64,000 bases of DNA. Origin: CAWCUZ01 sp963798795 (GTDB taxonomy: Bacteria > Acidobacteriota > Vicinamibacteria > Vicinamibacterales > SCN-69-37). The position numbers and the translations under genes are program-made. The DNA is taken from positions 186,001-250,000 of the forward strand of contig CAWCUZ010000007.1 of the NCBI GenBank assembly GCA_963798795.1, in the 5' to 3' direction. Below, one piece after another: positions 27,580 to 36,579 of this stretch. Each line of letters begins with the position of its first letter. Within the stretch, counting starts at the first letter, position 1. Below the pieces are notes generated by a model that worked only from the letters and a program-made list of their open reading frames with translations, did no database searches and had not been told where the DNA came from.

Positions 27580-30209
27580 GCCGGTACCGTGCGTCGTGGC
27601 CGGTCCGCCGTTTGCTGCGCCTGCTCGCGCCGCCCGGTGAGGGCGACGCCCTCGTCCGGGATCTGGAACACGAGGCCCGACAAATCGCCGCGCGGGCCGG
27701 TGAGCGCGGCGCGCGGCGCTGGTTGGGTTGGCAGGCCGCGCATTCAGTCGGTCCGCTCGTCCGGGAGCGTGTCCGTCTGGCGCGGCACCGAGCCAGGGGA
27801 GCCACCATCATGTTGAGCCGGGGTTGGTCCACGGATATTCGACACGTCGCGCGCCGGTTGAAGCGCGCGCCGGGATTCGCCCTCGTGGCCGTGCTCACGC
27901 TGGCGCTCGGAATCGGCGCGACGTCGGCGATCTTCAGCCTCGCGTACGCGATCTGGCTTCAGCCGTTGCCCTTCGACTCGCCCGACCGGCTGGTGGTCAT
28001 CCAGGACGTGCACCGCCAGTCGGGAACGACCGAGTCGGTCTCCGAAGCGGAAATGGCCGCGTTCCAGCAGAGCACGCACAGCTTCACGGGACTGGCCGCG
28101 TACCGCTCCGGCGCAGCGATCGCGCGCATCGGCGACGAGCGCGTTCGTGTCGTCTTCTATCCCTCGACCGCGAACCTGTTCGATGTGCTCGGCCGGCGGC
28201 CGATCATCGGACGCACGTTCACCGCCGATGACGTCGGCCGGCACGTCGTCGTTGTCAGCTACGCCACGTGGGTGTCGCGGTTCGGGCGCGACCCGGCCAT
28301 CCTGTCGAAGACGTTCGACACGATCGACGAGTCGTATTCGATCGTCGGCGTCATGCCCGCGGACTTCCGGTTTCCGGAGGTCCTGCCGGGCGACGTCTGG
28401 ACGCCCTCCGCGTTCACCGACTGGGGCGGCCGGTCGTCGCGGTACCAGGAGCTCGTCGGGCGGCTGCGCCCCGGAGTCACGGTCGACCAGGCCAGCACGG
28501 AACTCGCGGCCGTCGCGGCGCGTCTTCCGCCGGCCTCTCAGGAAACGAACGCCGACTGGACCGCCCAGGCCGTCCCGCTCGATCGACGAAGCGGCTACGG
28601 CCGGGTGTTCGGGTCCCTGCTGGGCATCGTCGGACTGTTCCTTCTGGCCGGCTGCGCGAATCTCGCCGGCCTCCTGATCGCGCGAAACGTCGATCGGCGC
28701 GGCGAGTTGACCGTGTGTGCGTCGCTCGGCGCGAGCCGCGCGCGGCTCGCACGCCAGATGGTCCTCGAGGCGTTCGCGCTCGCCGCGATGGGCGGCCTGG
28801 CGGGAGTGGGTCTGGCGTCGGCCGCGAGCCGCGCTCTGGCGGCCGCCATGCCGGCCGGCATCAACGGACTGGCCAACGTGGGGCTGAACCTGACGGTGCT
28901 TCTGTTCGCCGCAGCCGTGTCGCTCGCCACGGCGGTCGTCTGCGGAGTGGTGCCGGCGTTCGGCCTCGGTGCACTGTCGGCATCCGAGGCTCTGACCGGC
29001 TCCCGCCGCTCCGGGCCGCGCTCTCAGCGTCTTCAGAACACCCTCGTCATCACCGAAGTGGCCATGGCGACGATGCTGGTCGTCGGCGCCGGCCTGATGG
29101 CCGCCAGCTTCACGGATCTGCTCGGCCGCGACCGCGGATTCGACCCGCACGGCGTGTTCTCGCTCGACGTCACCCTGCCGACCGAGCAGCCGAAGTACGA
29201 GAGCGCCGCGCTGCGTGCGACGACCCTCGACGCGATCGTGACCCGTGTGGCACACCTGCCCGGCGTGACGCACGCCGGGGCGACGAACGGATTTCCGGGC
29301 AGCGCGCTGGGCATCCTGGGCGGCGCGATCCTCCGACCGGGCGGGGCGTCGCAGGCCGACGTGCACGCCCTGATCCGGTCGGCCACGCCCGACTATTTCG
29401 CGGCGATGGACGTGGCGCTGCGCGCCGGGCGGACGTTCCGCGCCGACGACACCAGCGCCGCGCCGCCGGTCGTCATCGTCAACGAGACGCTGGCACGGCA
29501 GATGTGGCCGCACCGGGCCGCGGTCGGGCAGCAGCTGCTGCTGCCGTCCCTCCAGGGGATGGGCGATCCGGCGACGTCGACGGCGGAGGTCGTCGGCGTC
29601 GTCGCCGACATGCACCTGGGGGCGCAGGCGCCCGCCGACATCTTCGTGCCGGTCGCGCAGCGGCCCGCGTTCTGGGTCGATCTGGTCGTGCGCACCAGCG
29701 GCGACCCCGCGGCCCTCGCCGCGCCGGCTCGCCGCGCACTGCGCGATCTGAACCCCGACCTGCTCATCGAGAACAACACGCCGATCGACGCGATCGTGTC
29801 GAAGAGCGTGAGCCTGCAGCGGGCCCAGAGCGTGCTGGCCAGCGTTGTCGCCGCGCTCTCGGCCGCGGTGGCCGGTGTCGGGCTGTACGCGCTGCTGGCC
29901 TTCGCCATCGCGCAGCGCCGGCGCGAGTTCGGCATCCGGCTCGCACTGGGCTCGGCGCCGCGCGCGTTGTCGTGGTGGATCTTCACGCGTGGCATGCGGC
30001 TCGCCGTGGCCGGCGTGGCCGCGGGCGCGGTCATGACCTTCGCCGTCGCCCGCGTGCTGCGCGGACAGGTCTTCGGCTTCGCCGACTCGTCCGTGGGCGC
30101 CTACGCGGCGGGAGGATTGACGCTGCTCGTCCTGGCCGCGCTGGCGCTCTGGGCGCCGTCCCGCCGCGTGCTCCGCGCCGATCCGCTCATCGCCATGCGG
30201 ACGGAATGA
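27558..30209 (+). CDS. ADOP-type MacB/FtsX permease
   Basis: 883 residues starting at the ATG at 27558 inside the PadR gene. Short prefix domain (VRRLLRLLAPPGEGDALVRD, residues 14-85), first transmembrane helix near 108-130 (FALVAVLTLALGIGATSAIF), MacB-like periplasmic domain with GVMPADFRFPEV, first FtsX block (GCANLAGLLIARNVDRRGEL), second periplasmic domain and second FtsX block (ALLAFAIAQRRREFGIRLAL), ending DPLIAMRTE. All four expected parts are present, so it should be functional. Substrate unknown; paired regulator is PadR at 27253. Confidence 0.9.
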   Translation: MAPRDGVGRYRASWPVRRLLRLLAPPGEGDALVRDLEHEARQIAARAGERGARRWLGWQAAHSVGPLVRERVRLARHRARGATIMLSRGWSTDIRHVARRLKRAPGFALVAVLTLALGIGATSAIFSLAYAIWLQPLPFDSPDRLVVIQDVHRQSGTTESVSEAEMAAFQQSTHSFTGLAAYRSGAAIARIGDERVRVVFYPSTANLFDVLGRRPIIGRTFTADDVGRHVVVVSYATWVSRFGRDPAILSKTFDTIDESYSIVGVMPADFRFPEVLPGDVWTPSAFTDWGGRSSRYQELVGRLRPGVTVDQASTELAAVAARLPPASQETNADWTAQAVPLDRRSGYGRVFGSLLGIVGLFLLAGCANLAGLLIARNVDRRGELTVCASLGASRARLARQMVLEAFALAAMGGLAGVGLASAASRALAAAMPAGINGLANVGLNLTVLLFAAAVSLATAVVCGVVPAFGLGALSASEALTGSRRSGPRSQRLQNTLVITEVAMATMLVVGAGLMAASFTDLLGRDRGFDPHGVFSLDVTLPTEQPKYESAALRATTLDAIVTRVAHLPGVTHAGATNGFPGSALGILGGAILRPGGASQADVHALIRSATPDYFAAMDVALRAGRTFRADDTSAAPPVVIVNETLARQMWPHRAAVGQQLLLPSLQGMGDPATSTAEVVGVVADMHLGAQAPADIFVPVAQRPAFWVDLVVRTSGDPAALAAPARRALRDLNPDLLIENNTPIDAIVSKSVSLQRAQSVLASVVAALSAAVAGVGLYALLAFAIAQRRREFGIRLALGSAPRALSWWIFTRGMRLAVAGVAAGAVMTFAVARVLRGQVFGFADSSVGAYAAGGLTLLVLAALALWAPSRRVLRADPLIAMRTE

Positions 30210-30217
30210 CGACGCGG

Positions 30218-30223
30218 TATCCT
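30218..30223 (+). promoter_or_regulatory. -10 box TATCCT of thiO
   Basis: TATCCT ends seven bases before the GTG at 30231, indicating a leaderless transcript for the oxidase gene, which also follows the permease by 21 bases and may be read through from it. Confidence 0.45.
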
Positions 30224-30230
30224 CGCTGAC

Positions 30231-31346
30231 GTGAGAATCGTCGTCATCGGCGCGGGCGTCGTCGGGGCCGCGATCGCCGACGCCCTGGCGCGCCGCGGCG
30301 CCGAGACGACCGTGCTCGACATGCGCGCGCCCGGCGCCGGCGCGTCGCAGGCATCGGCCGGCTTGCTGGCGCCTTTCATCGAAGCCCACGACAACACCAC
30401 GTTCCTGTCGCTGTGCCGGCGGAGCCTCGATCTGTACGACGATTTCGTCGCCGGCGTGCGCGAGCGCGCAGGGCTGGCCGTGGAGTACGCGCGCACGGGC
30501 ACGCTCGAGGTCGCGCTGTCCGATGCCGACGCGGACCGCCTGCGCGCGGCCAGGGCGTGGCTCGACACCGTGGACGTTGCGCACGAGTGGATCGATGGGG
30601 CCGAACTCAGCGGCGTCGAGCCGGCGGTCTCCTCGACCGCGACGGGCGCGCTGCTGGTCCCGAAGCAGGGTTTCGTCGGCGCGATGTCGCTGGTGCGCGC
30701 GCTCGTGCAGAGCGCGCGCATGGCCGGCGCGTCGTTCGTGTCGCCGGTCGAGGCGGCGGAGGTGGACGTGTCGGGCGGCCGCGCGATGGTGAAGGCTGGC
30801 GATCGGCGCTTCGCGGCGGACGCCGTCGTCCTGGCGGCCGGGAGCTGGTCCAGCCGCGTGCGCGTGCGTGGTGCGAACGTACCGCCCGTCCATCCCGTTC
30901 GTGGTCAGCTCCTGCACCTGGACTGGTCCGCTGGAGCGGAGCGACCGTCGCGTCCGATCTGGGGCGCGCGGTGCTACACGGTGCCCTGGTCGGACGGCTC
31001 GCTCCTGGTCGGCGCCACGGTCGAGGATGTGGGATTCGACGAGTCGAGCACCGTGGCCGGCGTCCACGATCTCACCGAGGCCGTGGGAGAGTTGCTGCCG
31101 CGGGCGTGGCAGGCGTCGGTGAACGCCGTACGCGTCGGGCTGCGTCCCGCGTCGCCGGACGGCCTGCCATTCATCGGTCCGTTGTCAGGAGCCCCGAACG
31201 TCGTGGCCGCGACCGGGCACTACCGCAACGGCGTCCTGCTCGCGCCCATCACGGCCGCGATGGTCACGGACTACCTGCTGGACCGCCGCCTCGACCCCGA
31301 GTTCCAGGCGGCCGTGTCGTGTTCGCGAGAGCTCCCGCGGGGCTGA
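30231..31346 (+). CDS. thiO: Glycine oxidase / FAD-dependent amino-acid oxidase
   Basis: 371 residues from a GTG start. The FAD-binding Rossmann motif VVIGAGVVGAAIADALARRG begins at residue 4; later motifs are ASAGLLAPFIEAHDN, GTLEVALSDADADRL, FAADAVVLAAGSWSS and VGLRPASPDGLPFIGPL, with ATGHYRNGVLLAP closing the FAD site. These match glycine oxidase ThiO, which forms iminoglycine for thiazole synthesis in aerobic thiamine biosynthesis. No thiS or thiG is adjacent. Its stop codon (31344-31346) lies in the loop of a repeat hairpin. Confidence 0.88.
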   Translation: MRIVVIGAGVVGAAIADALARRGAETTVLDMRAPGAGASQASAGLLAPFIEAHDNTTFLSLCRRSLDLYDDFVAGVRERAGLAVEYARTGTLEVALSDADADRLRAARAWLDTVDVAHEWIDGAELSGVEPAVSSTATGALLVPKQGFVGAMSLVRALVQSARMAGASFVSPVEAAEVDVSGGRAMVKAGDRRFAADAVVLAAGSWSSRVRVRGANVPPVHPVRGQLLHLDWSAGAERPSRPIWGARCYTVPWSDGSLLVGATVEDVGFDESSTVAGVHDLTEAVGELLPRAWQASVNAVRVGLRPASPDGLPFIGPLSGAPNVVAATGHYRNGVLLAPITAAMVTDYLLDRRLDPEFQAAVSCSRELPRG

Positions 31347-31356
31347 AGCCCCGCGG
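31335..31356. repeat. Hairpin of the CTGAAG family, overlapping the thiO stop
   Basis: 10 bp stem with a GA loop, core CGCGGGGCTGAAGCCCCGCG. The TGA at 31344-31346 inside it ends thiO, so the last four codons before it (ELPRG region) are repeat-derived. Confidence 0.8.
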
Positions 31357-31373
31357 CTCCATATGTTCTTCTT

Positions 31374-31390
31374 TGAAGTATACTGCTTCA
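31374..31390 (+). promoter_or_regulatory. Inverted repeat over the -10 box of a PadR gene
   Basis: TGAAG-N7-CTTCA (31374-31390) encloses a TATACT -10 box (31379-31384) ten bases before the ATG at 31395. The position suggests autorepression by the PadR protein. No clear -35 box. Confidence 0.5.
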
Positions 31391-31394
31391 CGTC

Positions 31395-31727
31395 ATGTTC
31401 AGCCGGGAGCTCAAGAAAGGCAGCACCGAACTGCTCGTGCTGGCGCTGCTCGAGGACGGCCCGCGCCACGGCTACGAGATCGGCAAGCAGATCGAGCGCA
31501 CGTCTGGCGGCCGCCTGACGTTCCGCATCGGATCGCTGTACCCCATCCTGTGCCGCCTCGAAGACCGCGGATTCATTACCGGGCGCTGGGTCGAGCGGGC
31601 GGGAGAGCGCCGGCGCCGGTACTACCGGCTGACGGCTGAGGGCCGCCGCGCGCTGGCGCGCGAGCGCCGCCTCTGGCGCGAGTTCGTGCTCACCATCAAC
31701 GGCATCGCGGGAGCCCGCCATGGCTGA
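31395..31727 (+). CDS. PadR-family transcriptional regulator
   Basis: 110 residues: STELLVLALLEDGPRHGYEI (helices 1-2), GRLTFRIGSLYPILCRLEDR (recognition helix), GERRRRYYRLTAEGRRALAR (wing and linker), then the C-terminal helix. Overlaps the downstream permease gene by eight bases. It is closely related to the PadR scrap before the permease at 61059. Expected role: repressor of the permease operon. Confidence 0.92.
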   Translation: MFSRELKKGSTELLVLALLEDGPRHGYEIGKQIERTSGGRLTFRIGSLYPILCRLEDRGFITGRWVERAGERRRRYYRLTAEGRRALARERRLWREFVLTINGIAGARHG

Positions 31728-34548
31728 CTGGGCCGCCTACGTTCGACGCCGGCTTCACGTGCCCGCATTGCAGGACGCACGGCAGGCCGACATCGTCGAG
31801 GACCTGGCGCGGCAGTTGGACGACGCGTATCGGGAAGCGCTCGCCTCCGGGGCGACGGACGAGGAGGCGATCGCGCGCGCGGAACAGCACGTGGCCGACT
31901 GGGACGGCCTGGCGCGGCAGTTGTCGCGAGCATCGCGCGCGCGCAAGCCGCGCATCGATCGCTGGGGCGATCGTCTCGACGACCGCGGCGCGGAACGGCC
32001 CGGCGGTTTCACGCGTCTCGACCGCCTGCGTCAGGACGTCGTGTACGGCTGGCGCGTTCTGCGCCGCCGCCCGGCCGTCACGGCGCTGGTGGTCGTCTCG
32101 CTGGCGCTGGGCATTGGCGCCAACACCGCCATCTTCAGCGTGACGCACGCGCTGCTGTTCCGCCCGCTGCCGGTGCCGGATCCCGGCAGCCTGGTCGTAC
32201 TCACCAATCCCGACGCGTCCGGGCTGATGACCGGCGTGGAGGACGGCGAGCGATCGCTGCTGAGCTACCACGAGTTCGAGGGCCTGGCCGCCGGCAACCA
32301 GGTTCTGTCAGGGCTGTTCGCGCTTTCGAGCGAGGTTTCGGGCGCGCCGGTGATGTTGCCGGGAGGCGAGGAGGCGCCGGCGTCGATCCGGCTCGTGAGC
32401 GGCGGCTATTTTCCGACCGTCGGCGTGGCGCCGCAGGTCGGCCGAGCCTTCGGTCCGGAGGTCGACGCCGCGCGAATGGCCCACCCCGTCGCCCTCGTGA
32501 GCGATCGATTCTGGAAACGCCGCCTGCAGGGCGCGCCCGACATCATCGGCCGCACGATCCAGATCCGACGGACCGCGTTCGAAATCGTCGGCGTCATGCC
32601 GGCGGAATTCACCGGCGTCGTTGTCGGCGAGGCGCCGGACGTGTGGGTGCCGCTCACGATGCAGCAGGCGATCGAGCCCGCCGGCGACTGGCTCACGCAG
32701 CCGCCCGGAACGGTCCGCCGCACGATGTTCCTGCAGGTGATGGGCCGGCTGAAACCGGGCGTGAGCCTGGAGCAGGCCGGCGCGGCGCTCAACGGGGTGT
32801 TCCTGCAGGGCCTCCGCGCCGACGCGGAGTCGATTGCGGATGAAGTCCGCAGAAGCTATCTGCTCGACGCGCACCTCGTCCTGCGCGAGGCGCGCTTCGG
32901 CCTGTCCGCCGTTCGGGCCGACTATCGTGAGCCGCTCGTCGTGCTGATGACACTCGTCGGCCTGCTGCTGCTCCTCACCTGCGCGAATGTGGCGAACCTG
33001 CTGCTCGCGCGCGCCACCGGCCGCGAGCGGGAACTGGCCGCCCGGGCGGCCCTGGGGGCCGGCCGCGGGCGGCTCGTCCGCCAGTTGCTGACCGAAAGCC
33101 TGTTGCTCGCCGTGTTCGGCGCGATCGCCGGCTGGCTCGTGGCGACCTGGGGCGTCCATGCGCTGCTGGCTGCGGTGGCGAGGGGCGGCCAGCCCATCGT
33201 CCTTCACGCACCCCTCGATGGGACCGTGCTGGCGTTCACCCTGGCGGTGGCGATCGTGACCGGCCTGTTGTTCGGTGTCGCGCCGGCGCTGCGCGCCACT
33301 CGGCTGGACCTGAACCTCGTGCTGCGCGGCTCGTCCCGTGAAATCGCCGGCACACGCTCCGGCGCCCGCCGCTGGCCGGTTGGCAAACTCCTCGCCGGCG
33401 CACAGATGGCCATTTCGCTGTTGCTCTTGGTGATTGCCGGGCTGTTCGTCCAGAGCCTGTGGCACCTCGGAGCCGTCCCGCTCGGCTACGAATCGGATCA
33501 TCTGGTCACGTTCGAGCTCGGTCCGGCGACCGACGGCTATCCGCGCGCCGCAGTCGAGCCGCTCCTCGACAACCTGCTGACACGCGCAGCGGCGGTGCCC
33601 GGCGTGCAGGCGGCGTCGCTATCGTTCGACGGTCTCTTCTCCGGCAGCGATCTCGAATCCGACGTCTCGATCGTCGGGTTCGCACCGCCGGCCGGCATGG
33701 AGATGTCGACGGCGTTCGACCTCGTGGGTCCCGGCTACTTCGGTGCCGTCGGGGTGCCCGTTCTGCGCGGGCGCGACGTGGAACGACGGGACAGTGCCGG
33801 CGTGCAGGGCTGCTGGCTGAACGCTTCGGCGGCCCGTCACTTCTTTCCGGACCAGAACCCGCTCGGCCGCCACGTCGTGGCGCACTTCTCGTTCGGCGAT
33901 TCCGAGTACGAGGTCCGGGGCGTGGTGGCCGATTCGCGGGCACATTCGCTCCGAAGCGAGATCGCGCGGCGCGTGTACCTGCCGTATTTCGCATCGGTGA
34001 TCCACCCCGGGTTCGCGGTGTTCGAGGTGCGCACGGCGGGCGACCCTGCGCTCGTGGCGCCCGCCCTCCGCCGCGTGGTCCGCGAGCAGGACGCGCGACT
34101 GACGACGCCCGAGGTCCGGACGGTGGCCGGCCTGCTGGGCGCGGGCCTCAGCCGCGATCGGCTGACGGCGCAGCTGGCGGCGCTCTTCGGCGTACTGGCG
34201 CTCGTGCTGGCGTCGGTCGGGCTCTACGGCGTGCTGTCGTACGCCGTGAGCCGGCGCATCAGCGAGATCGGCGTCCGTCTGGCGCTTGGCGCCCGGCGCG
34301 GGCGAATCATCACGCTCGTTGTCGGCGATGCGCTCAACGTCACTGCGATCGGCGCCGTGCTGGGCATCGGCGGGGCGCTGGCGGTGACACGCCTGCTCGG
34401 CCATCTCCTGTTCGGGCTCACCGCTCACGATCCGCCGACGTTCGCCGTGGCCGCCGTCCTGCTCCTCGTCGTCGCGGCGCTGGCGGCAGCGGTGCCCGCC
34501 TGGCGTGCATCGCGGACGGATCCGCTCACCGCGCTACGCCATGAATGA
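31720..34548 (+). CDS. ADOP-type MacB/FtsX permease
   Basis: 942 residues, the longest of the six. The cytoplasmic prefix (1-95) contains LDDAYREALASGATDEEAIARAEQH-type helices. First transmembrane helix near 118-140 (ALVVVSLALGIGANTAIF), MacB-like domain with GVMPAEFTG, first FtsX block (LLLLTCANVANLLLARATGR), second periplasmic domain, second FtsX block (LYGVLSYAVSRRISEIGVRL), ending DPLTALRHE. Fully open and coupled to PadR at 31395. Its 3' end abuts a truncated phosphatase gene on the other strand. Confidence 0.92.
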   Translation: MADWAAYVRRRLHVPALQDARQADIVEDLARQLDDAYREALASGATDEEAIARAEQHVADWDGLARQLSRASRARKPRIDRWGDRLDDRGAERPGGFTRLDRLRQDVVYGWRVLRRRPAVTALVVVSLALGIGANTAIFSVTHALLFRPLPVPDPGSLVVLTNPDASGLMTGVEDGERSLLSYHEFEGLAAGNQVLSGLFALSSEVSGAPVMLPGGEEAPASIRLVSGGYFPTVGVAPQVGRAFGPEVDAARMAHPVALVSDRFWKRRLQGAPDIIGRTIQIRRTAFEIVGVMPAEFTGVVVGEAPDVWVPLTMQQAIEPAGDWLTQPPGTVRRTMFLQVMGRLKPGVSLEQAGAALNGVFLQGLRADAESIADEVRRSYLLDAHLVLREARFGLSAVRADYREPLVVLMTLVGLLLLLTCANVANLLLARATGRERELAARAALGAGRGRLVRQLLTESLLLAVFGAIAGWLVATWGVHALLAAVARGGQPIVLHAPLDGTVLAFTLAVAIVTGLLFGVAPALRATRLDLNLVLRGSSREIAGTRSGARRWPVGKLLAGAQMAISLLLLVIAGLFVQSLWHLGAVPLGYESDHLVTFELGPATDGYPRAAVEPLLDNLLTRAAAVPGVQAASLSFDGLFSGSDLESDVSIVGFAPPAGMEMSTAFDLVGPGYFGAVGVPVLRGRDVERRDSAGVQGCWLNASAARHFFPDQNPLGRHVVAHFSFGDSEYEVRGVVADSRAHSLRSEIARRVYLPYFASVIHPGFAVFEVRTAGDPALVAPALRRVVREQDARLTTPEVRTVAGLLGAGLSRDRLTAQLAALFGVLALVLASVGLYGVLSYAVSRRISEIGVRLALGARRGRIITLVVGDALNVTAIGAVLGIGGALAVTRLLGHLLFGLTAHDPPTFAVAAVLLLVVAALAAAVPAWRASRTDPLTALRHE

Positions 34549-35274
34549 TCCCCGGGCCCGAGCGGCAGGCCCGGAGCGACCGTTGCCGGAGTCGCCGACC
34601 CGCCGGCCACGACGATCGGCGGCCGGTGACCGGCGCTGTAGAGATCGACGTCGTCCTGCGGCTTCAGCACGGCGGCTGCCACCGTCGAGTACGCGCCCGC
34701 ATGCGTGGAGGCCGCGAAGAGGTCGTTCAGCCGGCCGAGCAGGTCGCCGCTCGCGGGACCCACGGCCGCCAGCGTCCGCGCCGTCGCGAGCAGCCTCGCC
34801 ATCAGCATCGACGCCGCAATGCCCTTGCCCGACACGTCGCCGACCACCACGAGCGTCTCGCCGCGGCCGCCGAGCGGCACGATGTCGCAGAAGTCGCCGC
34901 CAACCTCCGCGAGGGCGTCGTACCGGTACCTGGTACCGCCAGCCGTCGAGGGCCAGGTCCGGCGGCGGGAGCAGCGAGTGCTGGACCTGGCGCGCGAGCG
35001 CCAGGTCGCGCCGCATCCGCGTCCGGTCCCCTGGAGACGGATGCGACGCGCAGGACCGGGCGACCGGATCGACGGCGAGATGCGCGGCGCCGAGGTTGCG
35101 GCCGCACACGTCGCACACGCCGTAGGTTCCGCGGGCGAGGCGGTCGAGCGCGGCGTCGACGTCTTCGAGCAGCGCGGCGAGCTCGCGGGCGGCCGTCAGG
35201 CTCCGCGCCTGGACGATCTGTTGCCGGCGATCGAGCAGTTCCTGTCGAAAATCGATCTCAACGGCGGTAGCCAT
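34549..35274 (-). pseudogene. SpoIIE/RsbU-type phosphatase with DksA-like zinc finger, truncated and frameshifted
   Basis: The N-terminal part (from 35274) has a helical hairpin and a C4 zinc finger (TYGVCDVCGRNL, then C at SCASH) like DksA/TraR family proteins, followed by RRDLALARQVQHSLLPPPD, the entry of SpoIIE-like phosphatases. The frame shifts near 34930; the other frame continues with VVVGDVSGKGIAASMLMARL and YSTVAAAVLKPQDDV, the phosphatase core, but stops at GLPLG where the permease gene of the opposite strand begins its 3' end. The C-terminal half of the phosphatase is missing. It overlaps the DinB gene by 17 bases, so the two were probably cotranscribed. Confidence 0.8.
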
Positions 35275-35746
35275 GGCGCGCGACTCCCTTCTTCAGAATG
35301 GCGATCTGCCCGGCGTGATAGAGCGTGTGCTGGATCGCGCCGTGCAGCGTCTCGTAGACGGACCAGGTGTCATCGCCGGCCGGCGGCGGGCGGTCGAGCC
35401 GCCGGTCGTCGAGCGTTCGGGCGGTTGCCGCGAGCGCCCGCGCGGCGTCCTTCAGTCGATCGACGGCCGCACGCCAGCCCGCCTGGTCCAGGCCGCCGGT
35501 TGGCGGCCAGTTCCTGCGGGCGGACACGCGCCGGGGCGCCGTCCCTTCGATTCGTTGCCGCGCGATCTCCAGCCACGTCGTGGCGTGCTGGACGAGCTCC
35601 GCGATCGAGTGGGCGCCGCGTAGCAGCCGGCCGGCCGCCTGTGCGGCCGTGACGTCCCGCAGGAGCGGCAGCAGCGCCGGCCCGTGCCAGGCCCGGCCGT
35701 TCACCGCGCGCTCGAGCTGATCCGCAATACGTTCGGCTTCAGCCAT
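35258..35746 (-). CDS. DinB-family protein
   Basis: 162 residues with the four-helix DinB layout: GAHSIAELVQHATTWLEIAR (second helix, metal-ligand His near residue 47) and HTLYHAGQIAILKKGVARHG (last helix, two His ligands spaced as in the family). Members are metal-dependent transferases or stress-linked proteins of mostly unknown substrate. Transcribed divergently from the CGNR regulator across a 121 bp AT-richer region that carries repeated ATAACC half-sites. Confidence 0.85.
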   Translation of the reverse strand: MAEAERIADQLERAVNGRAWHGPALLPLLRDVTAAQAAGRLLRGAHSIAELVQHATTWLEIARQRIEGTAPRRVSARRNWPPTGGLDQAGWRAAVDRLKDAARALAATARTLDDRRLDRPPPAGDDTWSVYETLHGAIQHTLYHAGQIAILKKGVARHGYRR

Positions 35747-35781
35747 TTCAGAAGTCTCAATTCTCCGAATCTCAAGTCCAC

Positions 35782-35861
35782 ATAACCGCTATAGGCCATT
35801 CTAAGGGTTAAATCTTGTCCAGCAACGCATAACCTGTCAAGGCCTAAACATCGGTTATACT
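35782..35861. promoter_or_regulatory. Divergent regulatory region with ATAACC half-sites and a TATACT -10 box
   Basis: ATAACCG at 35782-35788 and ATAACC at 35829-35834 are both inverted copies of CGGTTAT at 35852-35858. The last overlaps the TATACT -10 box (35856-35861) of the CGNR gene, whose ATG at 35868 lies six bases downstream (leaderless). CTGTCA (35834-35839) is a weak -35 candidate. The half-sites suggest control by the CGNR regulator or another dimeric repressor. Confidence 0.5.
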
Positions 35862-35867
35862 GCCAGC

Positions 35868-36533
35868 ATGGCTGGCCCGGGTGCGTATCGGTTCGAGTTC
35901 TCCGGCGGGGCGCTGGCGCTCGATTTCGCGAACACCGTCAGCGCCCGTTCCCGTCCCGGGTCGGACCATTTCCACGACTGGCCCGACCTCTTGGCGTGGG
36001 CCGGACAGGCGAGGCTGGTCGTGCCGCGCGAGGCCGCACGGCTCGGACGGGCGGCCCGTCGGAATCCGGACAGGGCGCGGCGACAGTTCAACCGGGCCGT
36101 GGCCCTTCGCGAGACGCTGTACCACGTGTTCTCTGCGCTGGCGGCCGGCCGCACCCCGCCGGCCGCTGACGTGGAGCGGCTCAACCTCGCGCTCGGTGGA
36201 GTCCTGCGCCACGCCCGGCTCGATCGCTGCGGCCAGGATTTCGTGTGGGCGTGGGTTGCCGGCCCTCCCTCGCTCGACCGCGTGCTGTGGCCGGTGCTCC
36301 GTTCGGCCGCGGACCTGCTCGTCTCCGACGAACGCGCCCGGGTGCGGGAGTGTGCGTCCGAGACCTGCACGTGGCTGTTCGTGGACCGCAGCCGCACGCA
36401 CGAGCGCCGCTGGTGCAGCATGAGGAGCTGCGGCAACCGCGCCAAGGCCCGGCGGTTCCAGGCGCGCCAGCGCGGGTTGACCCAACGGAGCCGGGCCGAT
36501 CGCCCCGATCGGGCCACCGGGTCAGTCCCGTAG
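35868..36533 (+). CDS. CGNR zinc-finger transcriptional regulator (ABATE domain)
   Basis: 221 residues. The N-terminal ligand-binding region (ABATE-like, about 1-150) starts FEFSGGALALDFANTVSARS. The C-terminal CGNR zinc finger has C-x4-C (RECASETCTWLFVDRS) and C-x4-C (RRWCSMRSCGNRAKARR), the family signature. It is a putative stress or antibiotic-responsive regulator. Its neighbours on the divergent side encode a DinB protein and a phosphatase remnant, possible targets. Confidence 0.9.
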   Translation: MAGPGAYRFEFSGGALALDFANTVSARSRPGSDHFHDWPDLLAWAGQARLVVPREAARLGRAARRNPDRARRQFNRAVALRETLYHVFSALAAGRTPPAADVERLNLALGGVLRHARLDRCGQDFVWAWVAGPPSLDRVLWPVLRSAADLLVSDERARVRECASETCTWLFVDRSRTHERRWCSMRSCGNRAKARRFQARQRGLTQRSRADRPDRATGSVP

Positions 36534-36562
36534 GTCAGGGACAGGCCCGCGCTCACTTGGAG

Positions 36563-36568
36563 TACACT
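36563..36568 (+). promoter_or_regulatory. -10 box TACACT of a lipoprotein gene
   Basis: TACACT lies 11 bases before the ATG at 36580, leaving almost no leader. Confidence 0.4.
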
Positions 36569-36579
36569 GCGCGGTTCAC

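Noticed and set aside
27744..31067. 1107-residue minus-strand open frame
   Set aside because: Antisense to permease and thiO genes; low-complexity composition typical of GC-rich shadow frames.
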